From the NCBI GenBank assembly GCA_965603365.1, contig CBFDCR010000023.1:1-64000 (forward strand): 64,000 bases of DNA, in the 5' to 3' direction. Below, piece after piece: positions 44,151-52,456 of this stretch. The position numbers and the translations under genes are program-made. This DNA is from JAHELQ01 sp965603365. GTDB taxonomy: Bacteria > Acidobacteriota > Aminicenantia > UBA2199. The notes beneath the pieces were generated by a model. The model was not told where the DNA came from and did no database searches. It saw nothing but the letters and a program-made list of their open reading frames with translations. Every line of letters begins with the position of its first letter. The first letter of the stretch is position 1.

Positions 44151-47100
44151 ATGGCAGAGATTAGTTTTCAAAGAATCAGGCAGTTTAATGGGGGATACAG
44201 GGAGTCATTTGAAGAGCTTTGTTGTCAAATATTTCATCGTTCCTTTAGAAAAGAGTTACCGCCTGAAGCTAAATATCAACGTTTTCGAGGAGCAGGGGGT
44301 GACGGAGGTGTAGAAGCTATCTTCGTGAAGCCAGATACGAGTAAACTGGGAGTTCAGGCAAAGTATTTCACTAAACTGGATACTCCTGAATTTAGACAGA
44401 TGAAGGATTCATTAAACTCAGCCGTTAGGAATCATCCTGAGCTGAAACGCTATATTTACTGCCTTCCATTCGATCTTACCGGTCGTAGAGCAGGCGGTAC
44501 ACGAGGAATAAGTCAGACAGAAAAATTCAATGATTGGAAACAAAAACAAAAAAAAAGACTTGCCAACGAAGGTCACGAACTTGATATTGAACTCTGGACA
44601 GAACACGACCTTAGAGACCGGCTAATAGAAATAGATCCCTATGGCGGAATGAGACGATACTGGTTTGACAGTCAAATTTTAACAAAAGAATGGTTGTCCA
44701 ATATATTACAAGAAGCCAAAGGCCAGGCCGGAAAGCGCTACACTCCAGAGCTTTCCATTGAAGTACCAGCAATGGACGCGTTGGAGTCATTTGCCAATCC
44801 GGAACATTGGCAAAAGAAGGCCACTGACGTGAAACATAAAGTTTTAAGCGGGATCCAACGATGGGGTTCAGCATTCAGGAACTTAGAAGGTTGCCCTGTG
44901 ATAATTCCTGATATTACTAAGGAACTGGACAGTCTGAAAAAATTACTTGAGACGGCCACAAAAACTGAATCTGCTACCCCAGACGCCATTGAAGATTTGG
45001 CAGGAAGGACGGAACAACTACTTGAAAAACTTTATAAACTAGAACCGGCGTTACTAGAATTATTTCTAAAGGAGCATGGTGAAAATGCAGATACGCCGGG
45101 CTTCAGGCAGTTTATGGCTGAATACCAATTGTCTTTCCCGGCAGAAAAACTGGATACTTCAAGAAACGCAATCGCTGCTCTTGAGGAACTCAAAAAATGG
45201 TTGAGTAGTCCACAGACTAAATTATATTTCAGCCAATTCATGCTGCTTAGGGGTGTTGCAGGTATCGGTAAAACCCACGCAATGGTTGACCATAGTCTAT
45301 ACCGTTTCGGAAATAACCAACTCTGTTTAATATTTTTCGGGGAAGACTTTTACGACCAAGAGCCATGGGCAGTCATGGCATCTAAACTTGGCATAGGTGG
45401 AAATATAGGGTGTGAGGGACTGTGGGGGATGATAGATTCAGCCGCAGAAGCGTCAAATTATCCTGCGGTGATTTATATTGATGCCCTGAATGAGTCGGAA
45501 AAACGCACACGCTGGAAGCAGTCATGGCTGGTAGGTCTACGCCAGCAACTTTCACAGTATTCCAATATTAAGCTGTGTATCTCATGCAGGGATACCTACC
45601 TGGATGATGTAATTGGCGATAGAAAAAAATGGCCCGAATTCGTTCACAACGGTTTTTTCGGTAAGGAATTTGAAGCCGTCCGCGAATTTTTCGAGTTCTA
45701 TGAGATACAGCCTCCTGCAACCCCGTTACTGCAACGTGAATTTTCTAACCCACTTTTTTTGCATCTTATCTGCCAGGGATTGAATGGTGAAAATATCAAA
45801 TCCCTGCCCCAGGGGAGCACAGGTTTTTCAGACATACTCAGGTTGTTGGTTGTAGAAAAAAATCGGCAAATAGCAAATGCCTGTGATTATGATCCGAATG
45901 AAGATAAAGTCAGTCAGGCATTAAATTCTCTGGCTGCTGTAATGGCTGATAATAATACCCGGTTTTTGCCGTACAACAGGGCAAAAAGCATTGTAAATGA
46001 AATATTTTCAATTGATGATCACAGTCGCTCTCTTTTTGCTAACCTGGAAAAAGAAGGGCTTATTGCATTTGTTGAAAGGCAGTCACGCCCACTTGGCCCT
46101 AAGAAACGTTTTTGCCGTTTTACTTTTGAACGAATTGCTGACTTCCTCATAGCGAATCATCTTTTCAATGAGATTAAGGAGGAAGATTTGTCTACAGCGT
46201 TTAGCAATGGAAGACTATCATTTTTGGTAGAATCAGATGAAACAGCACGCGAACATAGGGGATTGTTGGAAGCCCTGTCTATTATTATTCCTGAAGGTTT
46301 TGGGCATGAGTTGGTTGATTTCTCACTAAATGTAGACCGTGATATGTTGCTGAAAATCATATACTCCGGCTTCCAGTGGCGGGATAAAAAAACTTTCACA
46401 GGACAAACCAAACATATTATTTACGAAGGTTTATCCGGTTATGAAACAATTCAAAACGCTTTTGAAGCACTATTTGAAATTGCCCTAATTCCTGAGCATC
46501 CCTGCAACGCAGAATTTATTGACTCTCTTCTAACCAGATATAAGTTGGCATGGAGAGATGGCTTTTGGAGCCATGTACTTTACCAGGATTTTGAGAACTG
46601 TAAGGCAGGCTGGCGGCTTATTGAATGGTCACTAAATGCAGATTTATCTGGTTACAGTCAAGAGGCCTGTCGCTTATGGGCATTGATTCTGTCATGGTTC
46701 TGTGCAGCCTCCGACCGGCGTGTAAGAGACAGGGCTACAAAGGGTCTGGTCAGGGTATTCCTGGCCTCTCCTCAGATAGCTTCCTCCATACTGTCACACT
46801 TTATGGATACCGATGATGACTATATTCTTGAGAGAGTCAGCCTATCAGTTTACAGTGCGATTCTGCTGCGTGATGATGATAAACTCCTTACCAACGTTGT
46901 ACCAAGTATACTTAAAACTTTTGAAAACGGAACTATCTTTCAAAATGCTTTGATTCGTGATACTTTCAGACTAATTTTAGAGCAAGCATTTTCCCGTGGA
47001 CTCTTGCCTGAAAACATTGATCCCGATATTTTTAGGCCTCCCTATAATTCTAAATGGCCGCTCGTAATACCAGATGAAACAAAAATCAAGGAACTACTTG

Positions 47101-48359
47101 AAGAGGATTTTTTCAAGCTCAACATGAAACTAAGTGCCGATGGATTAGGTACTGATTTTCAGCGATATATATTGGAAAACCTAATTCTGGATGAATTCGA
47201 CTTAGAATCTGTTTCCCTAAGCAAAAAGCAAATTTTACACTGGTTTATAAAGAGTACTTGTGACCTGGGGTACCCCGGCCCAGATGAACAATGCTATAAA
47301 TATGACCGATTCATCACATGGAAATATGGGTCTGGCCGAGCCAAACCGGTATGGGCAGAGCGGTTAGGAAAAAAGTATTACTGGATTTTGGCCAGACGTT
47401 TGCAAGGTATTCTCTCGGACCATGTCAAGCCCAAATTATATGATGGGCAAGAAATTCCCAAAACAAAACTACCTCTGCTGCAAGGAATCAATCTCAGAGA
47501 TATAGACCCGACCGATCTTCGTCCACAAAAAGAAAAGGTTAGTTGGTGGAATCCAAATCCTTATGATTTTAGAAAAACCCAACACCTGAGTCCCAGGGAA
47601 TGGGTGGCCGAAGATGACTTTCCAATTGCTGTTGATTCGTTAAAGGTCTTTGGAGAAAATGGTATGCCGTGGATTCCTATTCAATATTATTGGTCATCGG
47701 AATGGAGTATGGGTATTAACCCGGCTGATAAATACCCTTACCGCGATTTGGAAATTATTGTAACTACTGCATTTATTCCAAAGAAAGATATCAATAACGT
47801 AGCCAAAAAGATTGTATCCGAAAATTTCAGACCTGATCCAGGTAAATATACACCAGGTGAATATTACTTATATATGGGAGAATACCCCAATAGTATCACC
47901 TGCACTCAACAATTTGAAACTGGTGAATTACAAAATAATTGTGAAATTCCAGGTACAGATCAAGTGATAGTAACTAACTATAGACTGCTCCGGGAAAATG
48001 AATGGCATTACGACTGTAGCCAGGATGATACGCCCAGTATAGATGTGCCGTCACCTATGTTGATTGATTATGGAAAGTTGAAGTGGGAAGGACTGACTAA
48101 CTGGGTAGATCGTAATGGTACTACCCAGATTATGCCGGATAAGGGTATTCATGGAGTAGGACTCCTGGTTAGGGATTCTTTTCTTAGTGATTTATTAAAA
48201 AATCGTTCATTGATATTGGTTTTTATCGTTTGTCAACGAAAGGTTGTTCTAAGTGGATCTTTCGATGGTGACAGTGCCATACTACACGAAAGGAGGGTTG
48301 TATATCAATATGATGGTAAAAAAATCACAGAGATTAATTCTTACTCAGAGATACGTTGA
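44151..48359 (+). CDS. AVAST-like antiviral STAND NTPase with N-terminal PD-(D/E)XK nuclease domain
   Basis: About 1402 residues (numbering here from the upstream ATG 44142; 44151 preferred because of the promoter position). Residues 25-190 look like a Cap4/Mrr-type nuclease: FEELCCQIFHRSF, then GAGGDGGVEAIF (Asp54, Glu58) and GVQAKYF (Gln72-x-Lys74). The STAND ATPase has Walker A GVAGIGKTH (Lys377) and Walker B VIYIDALNE (Asp447), followed by SCRDTYLDDV. A C-terminal region of about 700 residues is helical (HEAT-like in part) and then beta-rich, probably the sensor. The layout matches Avs proteins, which cut DNA when they recognise phage proteins. AT-rich composition against GC-richer neighbours suggests transfer. 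It is monocistronic. Confidence 0.75.
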   Translation: MAEISFQRIRQFNGGYRESFEELCCQIFHRSFRKELPPEAKYQRFRGAGGDGGVEAIFVKPDTSKLGVQAKYFTKLDTPEFRQMKDSLNSAVRNHPELKRYIYCLPFDLTGRRAGGTRGISQTEKFNDWKQKQKKRLANEGHELDIELWTEHDLRDRLIEIDPYGGMRRYWFDSQILTKEWLSNILQEAKGQAGKRYTPELSIEVPAMDALESFANPEHWQKKATDVKHKVLSGIQRWGSAFRNLEGCPVIIPDITKELDSLKKLLETATKTESATPDAIEDLAGRTEQLLEKLYKLEPALLELFLKEHGENADTPGFRQFMAEYQLSFPAEKLDTSRNAIAALEELKKWLSSPQTKLYFSQFMLLRGVAGIGKTHAMVDHSLYRFGNNQLCLIFFGEDFYDQEPWAVMASKLGIGGNIGCEGLWGMIDSAAEASNYPAVIYIDALNESEKRTRWKQSWLVGLRQQLSQYSNIKLCISCRDTYLDDVIGDRKKWPEFVHNGFFGKEFEAVREFFEFYEIQPPATPLLQREFSNPLFLHLICQGLNGENIKSLPQGSTGFSDILRLLVVEKNRQIANACDYDPNEDKVSQALNSLAAVMADNNTRFLPYNRAKSIVNEIFSIDDHSRSLFANLEKEGLIAFVERQSRPLGPKKRFCRFTFERIADFLIANHLFNEIKEEDLSTAFSNGRLSFLVESDETAREHRGLLEALSIIIPEGFGHELVDFSLNVDRDMLLKIIYSGFQWRDKKTFTGQTKHIIYEGLSGYETIQNAFEALFEIALIPEHPCNAEFIDSLLTRYKLAWRDGFWSHVLYQDFENCKAGWRLIEWSLNADLSGYSQEACRLWALILSWFCAASDRRVRDRATKGLVRVFLASPQIASSILSHFMDTDDDYILERVSLSVYSAILLRDDDKLLTNVVPSILKTFENGTIFQNALIRDTFRLILEQAFSRGLLPENIDPDIFRPPYNSKWPLVIPDETKIKELLEEDFFKLNMKLSADGLGTDFQRYILENLILDEFDLESVSLSKKQILHWFIKSTCDLGYPGPDEQCYKYDRFITWKYGSGRAKPVWAERLGKKYYWILARRLQGILSDHVKPKLYDGQEIPKTKLPLLQGINLRDIDPTDLRPQKEKVSWWNPNPYDFRKTQHLSPREWVAEDDFPIAVDSLKVFGENGMPWIPIQYYWSSEWSMGINPADKYPYRDLEIIVTTAFIPKKDINNVAKKIVSENFRPDPGKYTPGEYYLYMGEYPNSITCTQQFETGELQNNCEIPGTDQVIVTNYRLLRENEWHYDCSQDDTPSIDVPSPMLIDYGKLKWEGLTNWVDRNGTTQIMPDKGIHGVGLLVRDSFLSDLLKNRSLILVFIVCQRKVVLSGSFDGDSAILHERRVVYQYDGKKITEINSYSEIR

Positions 48360-48366
48360 CAAGTAA

Positions 48367-48486
48367 CAAGAAATAGAAATTTTAGGGACAGGCGAAAAAA
48401 CGGGCAACCGGCTGGCGAAAGACCCGGCTTTGGATTATACCGATGCGGCGGAGATCAGGTTCATTCTGGAGGAGCTAAGGCAATAA
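48367..48486 (+). pseudogene. C-terminal gene fragment
   Basis: An open frame with no start reads TGEKTGNRLAKDPALDYTDA and ends AAEIRFILEELRQ. Its codon use is GC-rich and gene-like, unlike the AT-rich nuclease gene just before it. The family is not recognised. It probably marks the end of a gene lost when the nuclease gene or the neighbouring repeats arrived. Confidence 0.35.
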
Positions 48487-48532
48487 CAGGCATCAGGCAG
48501 GAGGGGGGATGTAGAAAGTAGATTTTGGGGGA

Positions 48533-48570
48533 GGATGTAGGGGGTGCAGATCTGCGCCCCTTTTGGGGCT
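48533..48570 (+). repeat. palindromic repeat, left of VapC/Phd module
   Basis: GGATGTAG followed by a hairpin around GCAGATCTGC with GGGG/CCCC arms, then TTTTGGGGCT. A copy with 33 of 38 identical bases occurs at 49418-49455. The hairpin plus T-run could also terminate the upstream nuclease gene. GGCATCAGGCAGGAGG upstream is likewise repeated before the right copy. Confidence 0.75.
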
Positions 48571-48584
48571 TTTGTTGTATCCTT

Positions 48585-49037
48585 TCAGCCAACGTCTGTA
48601 GGGAAGAAGTTGTGCCAATCTTCCGGGAGTTTTTCTGTCAACAGGTGTGAAATTCCTTCATCCTTAATACAATTATGTGCCTTTTTATCAAATGTCAGCC
48701 AGGTTCCGTTTAACTCTGCTGCCAGCGCCGCATAGGTGGCATCATAGCCCGATAATCCTTTCTTTGTAAAGAATCCGGCATTACTAACCAGGCTTTCGCT
48801 CATGGGCTGTCTTAGAATTTCACTTTGAATAATCGGTAATATGCCCTCAAGATAGGCCTCAATTGGAGAAGGGTGAAGCCTGCACAGAACCGACAAAACC
48901 TCAAAACAGAATAATTCCGGTACACTGAAAGACCCCGGGTAATCGATTACTGAGCGAAGAATGGCATCTGCATGCTGATGCTCCTCTTCCTTTAAGAGCC
49001 AACGGAGTGCAACCGAGGCATCGATAACCCATATCAT
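48585..49037 (-). CDS. PIN-domain toxin (VapC-like)
   Basis: A 150-residue PIN protein: IWVIDASVALRWLL with the first Asp, Glu in FCFEVLSVL, LSGYDATYAALAAEL with the central Asp, and LTFDKKAHN with the last Asp. The full acidic set is present, so RNase activity is likely. It overlaps the upstream antitoxin by 4 nt. The pair is bracketed by palindromic repeats at 48533 and 49418. Confidence 0.9.
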   Translation of the reverse strand: MIWVIDASVALRWLLKEEEHQHADAILRSVIDYPGSFSVPELFCFEVLSVLCRLHPSPIEAYLEGILPIIQSEILRQPMSESLVSNAGFFTKKGLSGYDATYAALAAELNGTWLTFDKKAHNCIKDEGISHLLTEKLPEDWHNFFPTDVG

Positions 49038-49306
49038 TCTTCATACCCTCTCAGTTCGCGGAGTACGTTGACGCTGTTCTGGTTTATTACTGAATCGGCA
49101 CGGAGGGATTTAATTTTCTGGAAGAGTTTCTTTTTCTTCTCTTCGGCCTGTTTGTCCAGGAATCTTTTTTCAAAATCTTCAGGGGTTATTAACACAGCTC
49201 TTACCCTCCTTCCCTTACTCAACAAAATCGGCTCCCCATTTCTTTCAAGAGAGTCAAGGACCTCTCCCAGGTTGTTTCTTATTTTCAAGGCATTGACTGT
49301 TCTCAT
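49034..49306 (-). CDS. Phd/YefM-family antitoxin
   Basis: A 90-residue protein with the Phd fold signature: MRTVNALKIRNNLGEVLDSL, then GEPILLSKGRRVRAVLITPED. The C-terminal half is Lys-rich and helical, as expected for the toxin-neutralising tail. ATG 49306 has GAGGAAG at proper distance; a GTG 6 nt upstream is too close. Phd proteins repress their own operon. The VapC toxin follows with a 4-nt overlap. Confidence 0.88.
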   Translation of the reverse strand: MRTVNALKIRNNLGEVLDSLERNGEPILLSKGRRVRAVLITPEDFEKRFLDKQAEEKKKKLFQKIKSLRADSVINQNSVNVLRELRGYEE

Positions 49307-49417
49307 TTTCACACTTCCTCGGATACTATTTTTACCTCAATTAACATATATCACCTGGCTATAAATGTCAAGTGTATAGGTGAGTATACAATCGGCACCA
49401 GGCAAGAGGAGGAAGGG

Positions 49418-49455
49418 GGATGTAGAGGACGCAGATCTGCGTCCCTTTTAGGGCT
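49418..49455 (+). repeat. palindromic repeat, right of VapC/Phd module
   Basis: GGATGTAGA followed by the perfect 18-bp palindrome GGACGCAGATCTGCGTCC and CTTTTAGGGCT. Same orientation as the copy at 48533, so the module lies between direct repeats of a palindromic element (REP-like). Confidence 0.75.
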
Positions 49456-49550
49456 GGCCCACCTGTTCCCGGGGGCAGTGGCCGGTTTTCTGGCCTGCCT
49501 CTCTCCTGTCACGATGCAGAAGGCCCCGGTTTTGGCCCTTTGAGCGCCAG

Positions 49551-49868
49551 AATCGATGCCTCGGGCTCTTAAATCACCCCTTCGGGCACCGGTATCACCC
49601 CTTCGAGCTCTTGTATCGATGCCTCGAGCTCCGAAATCACCCCCAGGAGGCATCGATCATGACCCTTTGATCTCCGATCTCGACCCCCTAGGGCATCGAT
49701 CATGATCCTTTTGGCTCCGATATCACCCCTAGAGGGCACCGATATTACCCCTTTGGGCACCGGTATCACCCCTAGGGGGCACCGGTATCACCCCTTTGGG
49801 CACCGATATCACCCCTGGAGGGCATCGATCGCGACCCTTTTGGCTCCGAAATCACACCCTTTTGACCC
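49551..49868 (+). repeat. 21-22-bp tandem array, 15 units
   Basis: Fifteen successive units, twelve of 21 and three of 22 bp, match GnTATCACCCCTTTGGGCACC with variants (CCCTAGGGGG, CGATGCCTCGAGCTC). Several units are near-palindromes, for example GGT-ATCACCCCTAGGGGGC-ACC. The array stays open over long frames on both strands because of its period; those frames (IPVPEGVI-type repeats) are artefacts. It fills the gap between the toxin-antitoxin module and the broken sulfatase gene. Confidence 0.88.
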
Positions 49869-49928
49869 GTTTTCAAGGCAAATTGCAAAACAACCATGGC
49901 AAAATGCAAGATGAATACTTCATGATTT

Positions 49929-49958
49929 CATTGGTTATTGGTTGTTGGGTATTTTGCA
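49929..49958 (+). repeat. second copy of ATTGGTT repeat
   Basis: CATTGGTTATTGGTTGTTGG followed by GTATTTTGCA, related to 43475-43513. Both copies stand 50-100 bp before a gene start. Confidence 0.55.
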
Positions 49959-50015
49959 ATTTGCAATGATCTCTTCTCTCTTGTCAGCCCGGGGGAAAGG
50001 ATATATAATGGGGGC

Positions 50016-50618
50016 ATGAAAAATGCTTTTTTGTGGCTGTCTCTCTGCGGCCTGCTGCTCACCGGCGCCGCCTGTAAAGAGCGTCATCTGACCGATGCCC
50101 CCAATTTGTTGTTGATCACCATCGATACGGCCCGGGCCGACTATTTCGGTTGTTACGGCAGCCCCGATGTCAGTACCCCCCATATCGACCGCCTGGCCGC
50201 GGCCGGCGTCCGGTTTGGGCGCAACGTGGCGCCGTCGCAGTGCACCAACCTCGCCCAGCCCATCGACGGTAGAAACCTGACACCCATGTTTTCAAATCCC
50301 CATTATCGAAATCATGAGTATGTGATCAGCGAGGCGGTAAACGGCGTGATCCGGGCCATTTACCGGGAGGGTTATAAATTCATGAAACCCTATCCCACCG
50401 ATTGGGCCCTCAAACAGAGTCGTCTGTATCGGGCCTGGGACGACTATGGGGAGAGCCGTGACCTGAAAGACCAGGAACCGGCCCGGGCCCGACAACTGGA
50501 GGCCGCCCTGGAAGAGTGGCTGAAACGGGCAAAGTCGATGGCCCTGCCCAGCCAACAACCCCGGAAGCTGGATCCCAAAACCCGCAAGGCCCTCAAGACC
50601 TTAGGCTATATCGATTAA
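50016..50618 (+). pseudogene. sulfatase lipoprotein with large in-frame internal deletion
   Basis: A 200-residue frame. It starts with a lipoprotein signal (LCGLLLTGAAC; Cys at about 20) and a normal sulfatase N-terminus (NLLLITIDTARADYFGCYGS, TPHIDRLAAAG, NVAPSQCTN). Directly after the expected CxPSx active-site region it jumps to IDGRNLTPMF, a C-terminal sulfatase segment, and finishes with YKFMKPYPTDWALKQSRLYR and KALKTLGYID. Sulfatases of this type have 450-550 residues, so about 250-300 are missing, including most metal ligands. The frame is preserved across the deletion. An activity is very unlikely. Confidence 0.75.
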
Positions 50619-50640
50619 CCCCCCCCCGATCCCGTTTTTA

Positions 50641-51939
50641 TCACCCGTCTCTGCCTTCATCCTGGAGGAGCCATTTCCACACCGGTAGAACCTTGATGTG
50701 GATATCCTGGATGGTGAAGTCATCTTCGTCGGTGTACGTTAAAATGGTGGCTGCCCTGGTATCGAGGTGCCGGGCCGCATCGATGAGACCGGTCACCTCC
50801 CTCTCCCTGTTGTTGTCCTGGATGGTATAGGTGACCTGGATGGGGTGGTGGGTGCCATTGCGGGAGACTATAAAATCACACTCCCTCTCTTCTGAAAAGT
50901 AATGAATTTTTTCGTTTCGCTTGAGCAGTTCCAGGAACACGACGTTTTCCAGTATGCGGGCAGAGTCGTCCCGTACCACCCACTGGGCTAAGGTAGAGTC
51001 CACGATGTAGACTTTGGGGGGATTACGCATTTTTTTATACACCGAGTCGCTGAATATTCGGATCTCAAAGATCAGTTTTGAATCCAGGAGATGTTGGTAA
51101 TACTCAAACAGTAAATCCTTGGAAAAAGGGAAGTTGCCTTTGGTCTGTTTGTAAAAGGTATTCAACGAGAAGGGGGTGGCAAAGGTGGAGAAAATTTTGT
51201 TTTTCAGGGCTTCCATGAGGGTGATATTGGAAATATCGTACCGTTCCACCAGATCCTTGAAGAATAGGGCCTGTAGGTACTCGTTGATGATCTTGCGTCG
51301 GCTGAATTCATCGGCGGCGGTGACCACTTCGGGAAAGCCTCCCCATTTCATATACTGGTTAAAAATTTCCAGCAGTTGAAATCGCTGATCAGAGAGGAGC
51401 GTTCGGGAATCCCACTTGATCCCTTTATAGTCAATCCATTCCCGGTAGGAGAGGGGAAAAATTTCAAGGCTCCATGATCGTCCTCTCAGGGTGGTGTGAA
51501 TGTTTTCGGGATATATTCGCGACGATGAGCCGGCTATGATTACACTGACAGCACTTTTTTCTGCCAACCGGCGGCAAAATTTCTCCCACCCCGGCACGAT
51601 CTGGATTTCATCCAGCAGGAAGAAGACCTCTTTTTGAATCAATTCGGGGAAAAGCTCGAAGTAGGCCTCCCGGAGGGTTTCAAAGTCGTCGATTGAAAAG
51701 CCCTCCAACCGTTCATCCTCGAAGTCCACGTAGAGGAAGCGGTCCGGGTTTTCCCGGGCAATATGGTAAAGCATAAAACTCTTACCGCTGCGGCGGATGC
51801 CGTAAAGGATGGCCACCTTTTTGAGGTTTTTGGGGAGAAGGACCCTCTCCCGCTCTATAAAATCTTGCCGGATGGAGAGGACATAGCTGCGGTTTTCCAT
51901 GATGATGGCCTTTAACAGTTCTTTGTTTATCCTTTTCAT
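50641..51939 (-). CDS. ATP-binding protein with DUF4143 C-terminus
   Basis: A 432-residue protein: AAA domain with Walker A YGIRRSGKSFML, Walker B VFFLLDEIQIVPGWEKF and sensor VIIAGSSSRI, then the DUF4143 region (ILENVVFLELLKRNEKIHYF, ECDFIVSRNG, IQVTYTI), which includes a PD-(D/E)XK-like core. These proteins are common multicopy genes in anaerobes; their role is unknown. Copies of AAGGATAA and an inverted repeat lie right upstream (51973-52000), and the codons for residues 2-4 contain the same motif, suggesting autoregulation. Confidence 0.92.
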   Translation of the reverse strand: MKRINKELLKAIIMENRSYVLSIRQDFIERERVLLPKNLKKVAILYGIRRSGKSFMLYHIARENPDRFLYVDFEDERLEGFSIDDFETLREAYFELFPELIQKEVFFLLDEIQIVPGWEKFCRRLAEKSAVSVIIAGSSSRIYPENIHTTLRGRSWSLEIFPLSYREWIDYKGIKWDSRTLLSDQRFQLLEIFNQYMKWGGFPEVVTAADEFSRRKIINEYLQALFFKDLVERYDISNITLMEALKNKIFSTFATPFSLNTFYKQTKGNFPFSKDLLFEYYQHLLDSKLIFEIRIFSDSVYKKMRNPPKVYIVDSTLAQWVVRDDSARILENVVFLELLKRNEKIHYFSEERECDFIVSRNGTHHPIQVTYTIQDNNREREVTGLIDAARHLDTRAATILTYTDEDDFTIQDIHIKVLPVWKWLLQDEGRDG

Positions 51940-51972
51940 AAGGATAATTTAATAAAAATTTGTCCTTCTGTC

Positions 51973-52000
51973 AAGGATAAAATCAGGCAATTTTATCCTT
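51973..52000 (-). promoter_or_regulatory. inverted repeat upstream of DUF4143 gene
   Basis: AAGGATAAAAT, six-base loop CAGGCA, ATTTTATCCTT: perfect 11-bp arms. Further AAGGATAA copies occur at about 51942 and 52006, making four within 75 bp. It sits just before the gene's start on the minus strand and probably is an operator or part of the promoter. Confidence 0.65.
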
Positions 52001-52123
52001 CTTAAAAGGATAAATGTTTTGGGTGGGGGAGGGCAAGAATTTTTGATCCGGGTGATTGAATTGTGGACAGATTTCTTATAAAATATGACCTTATATTTTG
52101 AAATCCACTAGAAGGAGTATCAT

Positions 52124-52444
52124 ATGCCATTGATAGATTTTGACGGCAGGAAGCTGGAGGTCAACGAGGAGGGTTTTTTGGCCCACCCCGAAGAGTGGAA
52201 TAGAGAGATCGCCGAATTCCTGGGCCGCCATGAAGAGGGGTTGGATACCTTGAGCGACGACCATTGGGCGGTCATCAATTATATCCGGGAATACTGGCAG
52301 GAGAACGACCTGGCCCCCATGGTACGCAAGATATGCAAGACCACGGGTTTTAAGTTGAAATATATTTACCAATTGTTTCCCGCCGGCCCGGCCAAGGGGG
52401 CGGCCAAATTGGCCGGTTTGCCCAAACCCGACGGCTGTGTGTAG
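52124..52444 (+). CDS. DsrC/TusE-family sulfur-carrier protein
   Basis: A 106-residue protein of normal DsrC length, with EGFLAHPEEWNREIAEFL, LSDDHWAVINYIREYW, APMVRKICK and the C-terminal arm GPAKGAAKLAGLPKPDGCV. The penultimate Cys (CysA) is present, but the second conserved Cys of true DsrC (GACK) is Ala. The protein can therefore act as a persulfide carrier but cannot form the usual intramolecular trisulfide. It leads a module with dsrM-like and dsrK-like genes (12 and 24 nt gaps). The ribosome site AGAAGGAGTATCAT is strong. Confidence 0.9.
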   Translation: MPLIDFDGRKLEVNEEGFLAHPEEWNREIAEFLGRHEEGLDTLSDDHWAVINYIREYWQENDLAPMVRKICKTTGFKLKYIYQLFPAGPAKGAAKLAGLPKPDGCV

Positions 52445-52456
52445 GCGGACGTTACC

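Noticed and set aside
49551..49868. CRISPR array
   Set aside because: Units run directly into each other with graded variation; there are no unique spacers, constant repeats or cas genes.
49569..49914. IPVPxGVI-type repeat frames on both strands
   Set aside because: Translation of the 21-22-bp array; no ribosome site and no non-repeat protein sequence.
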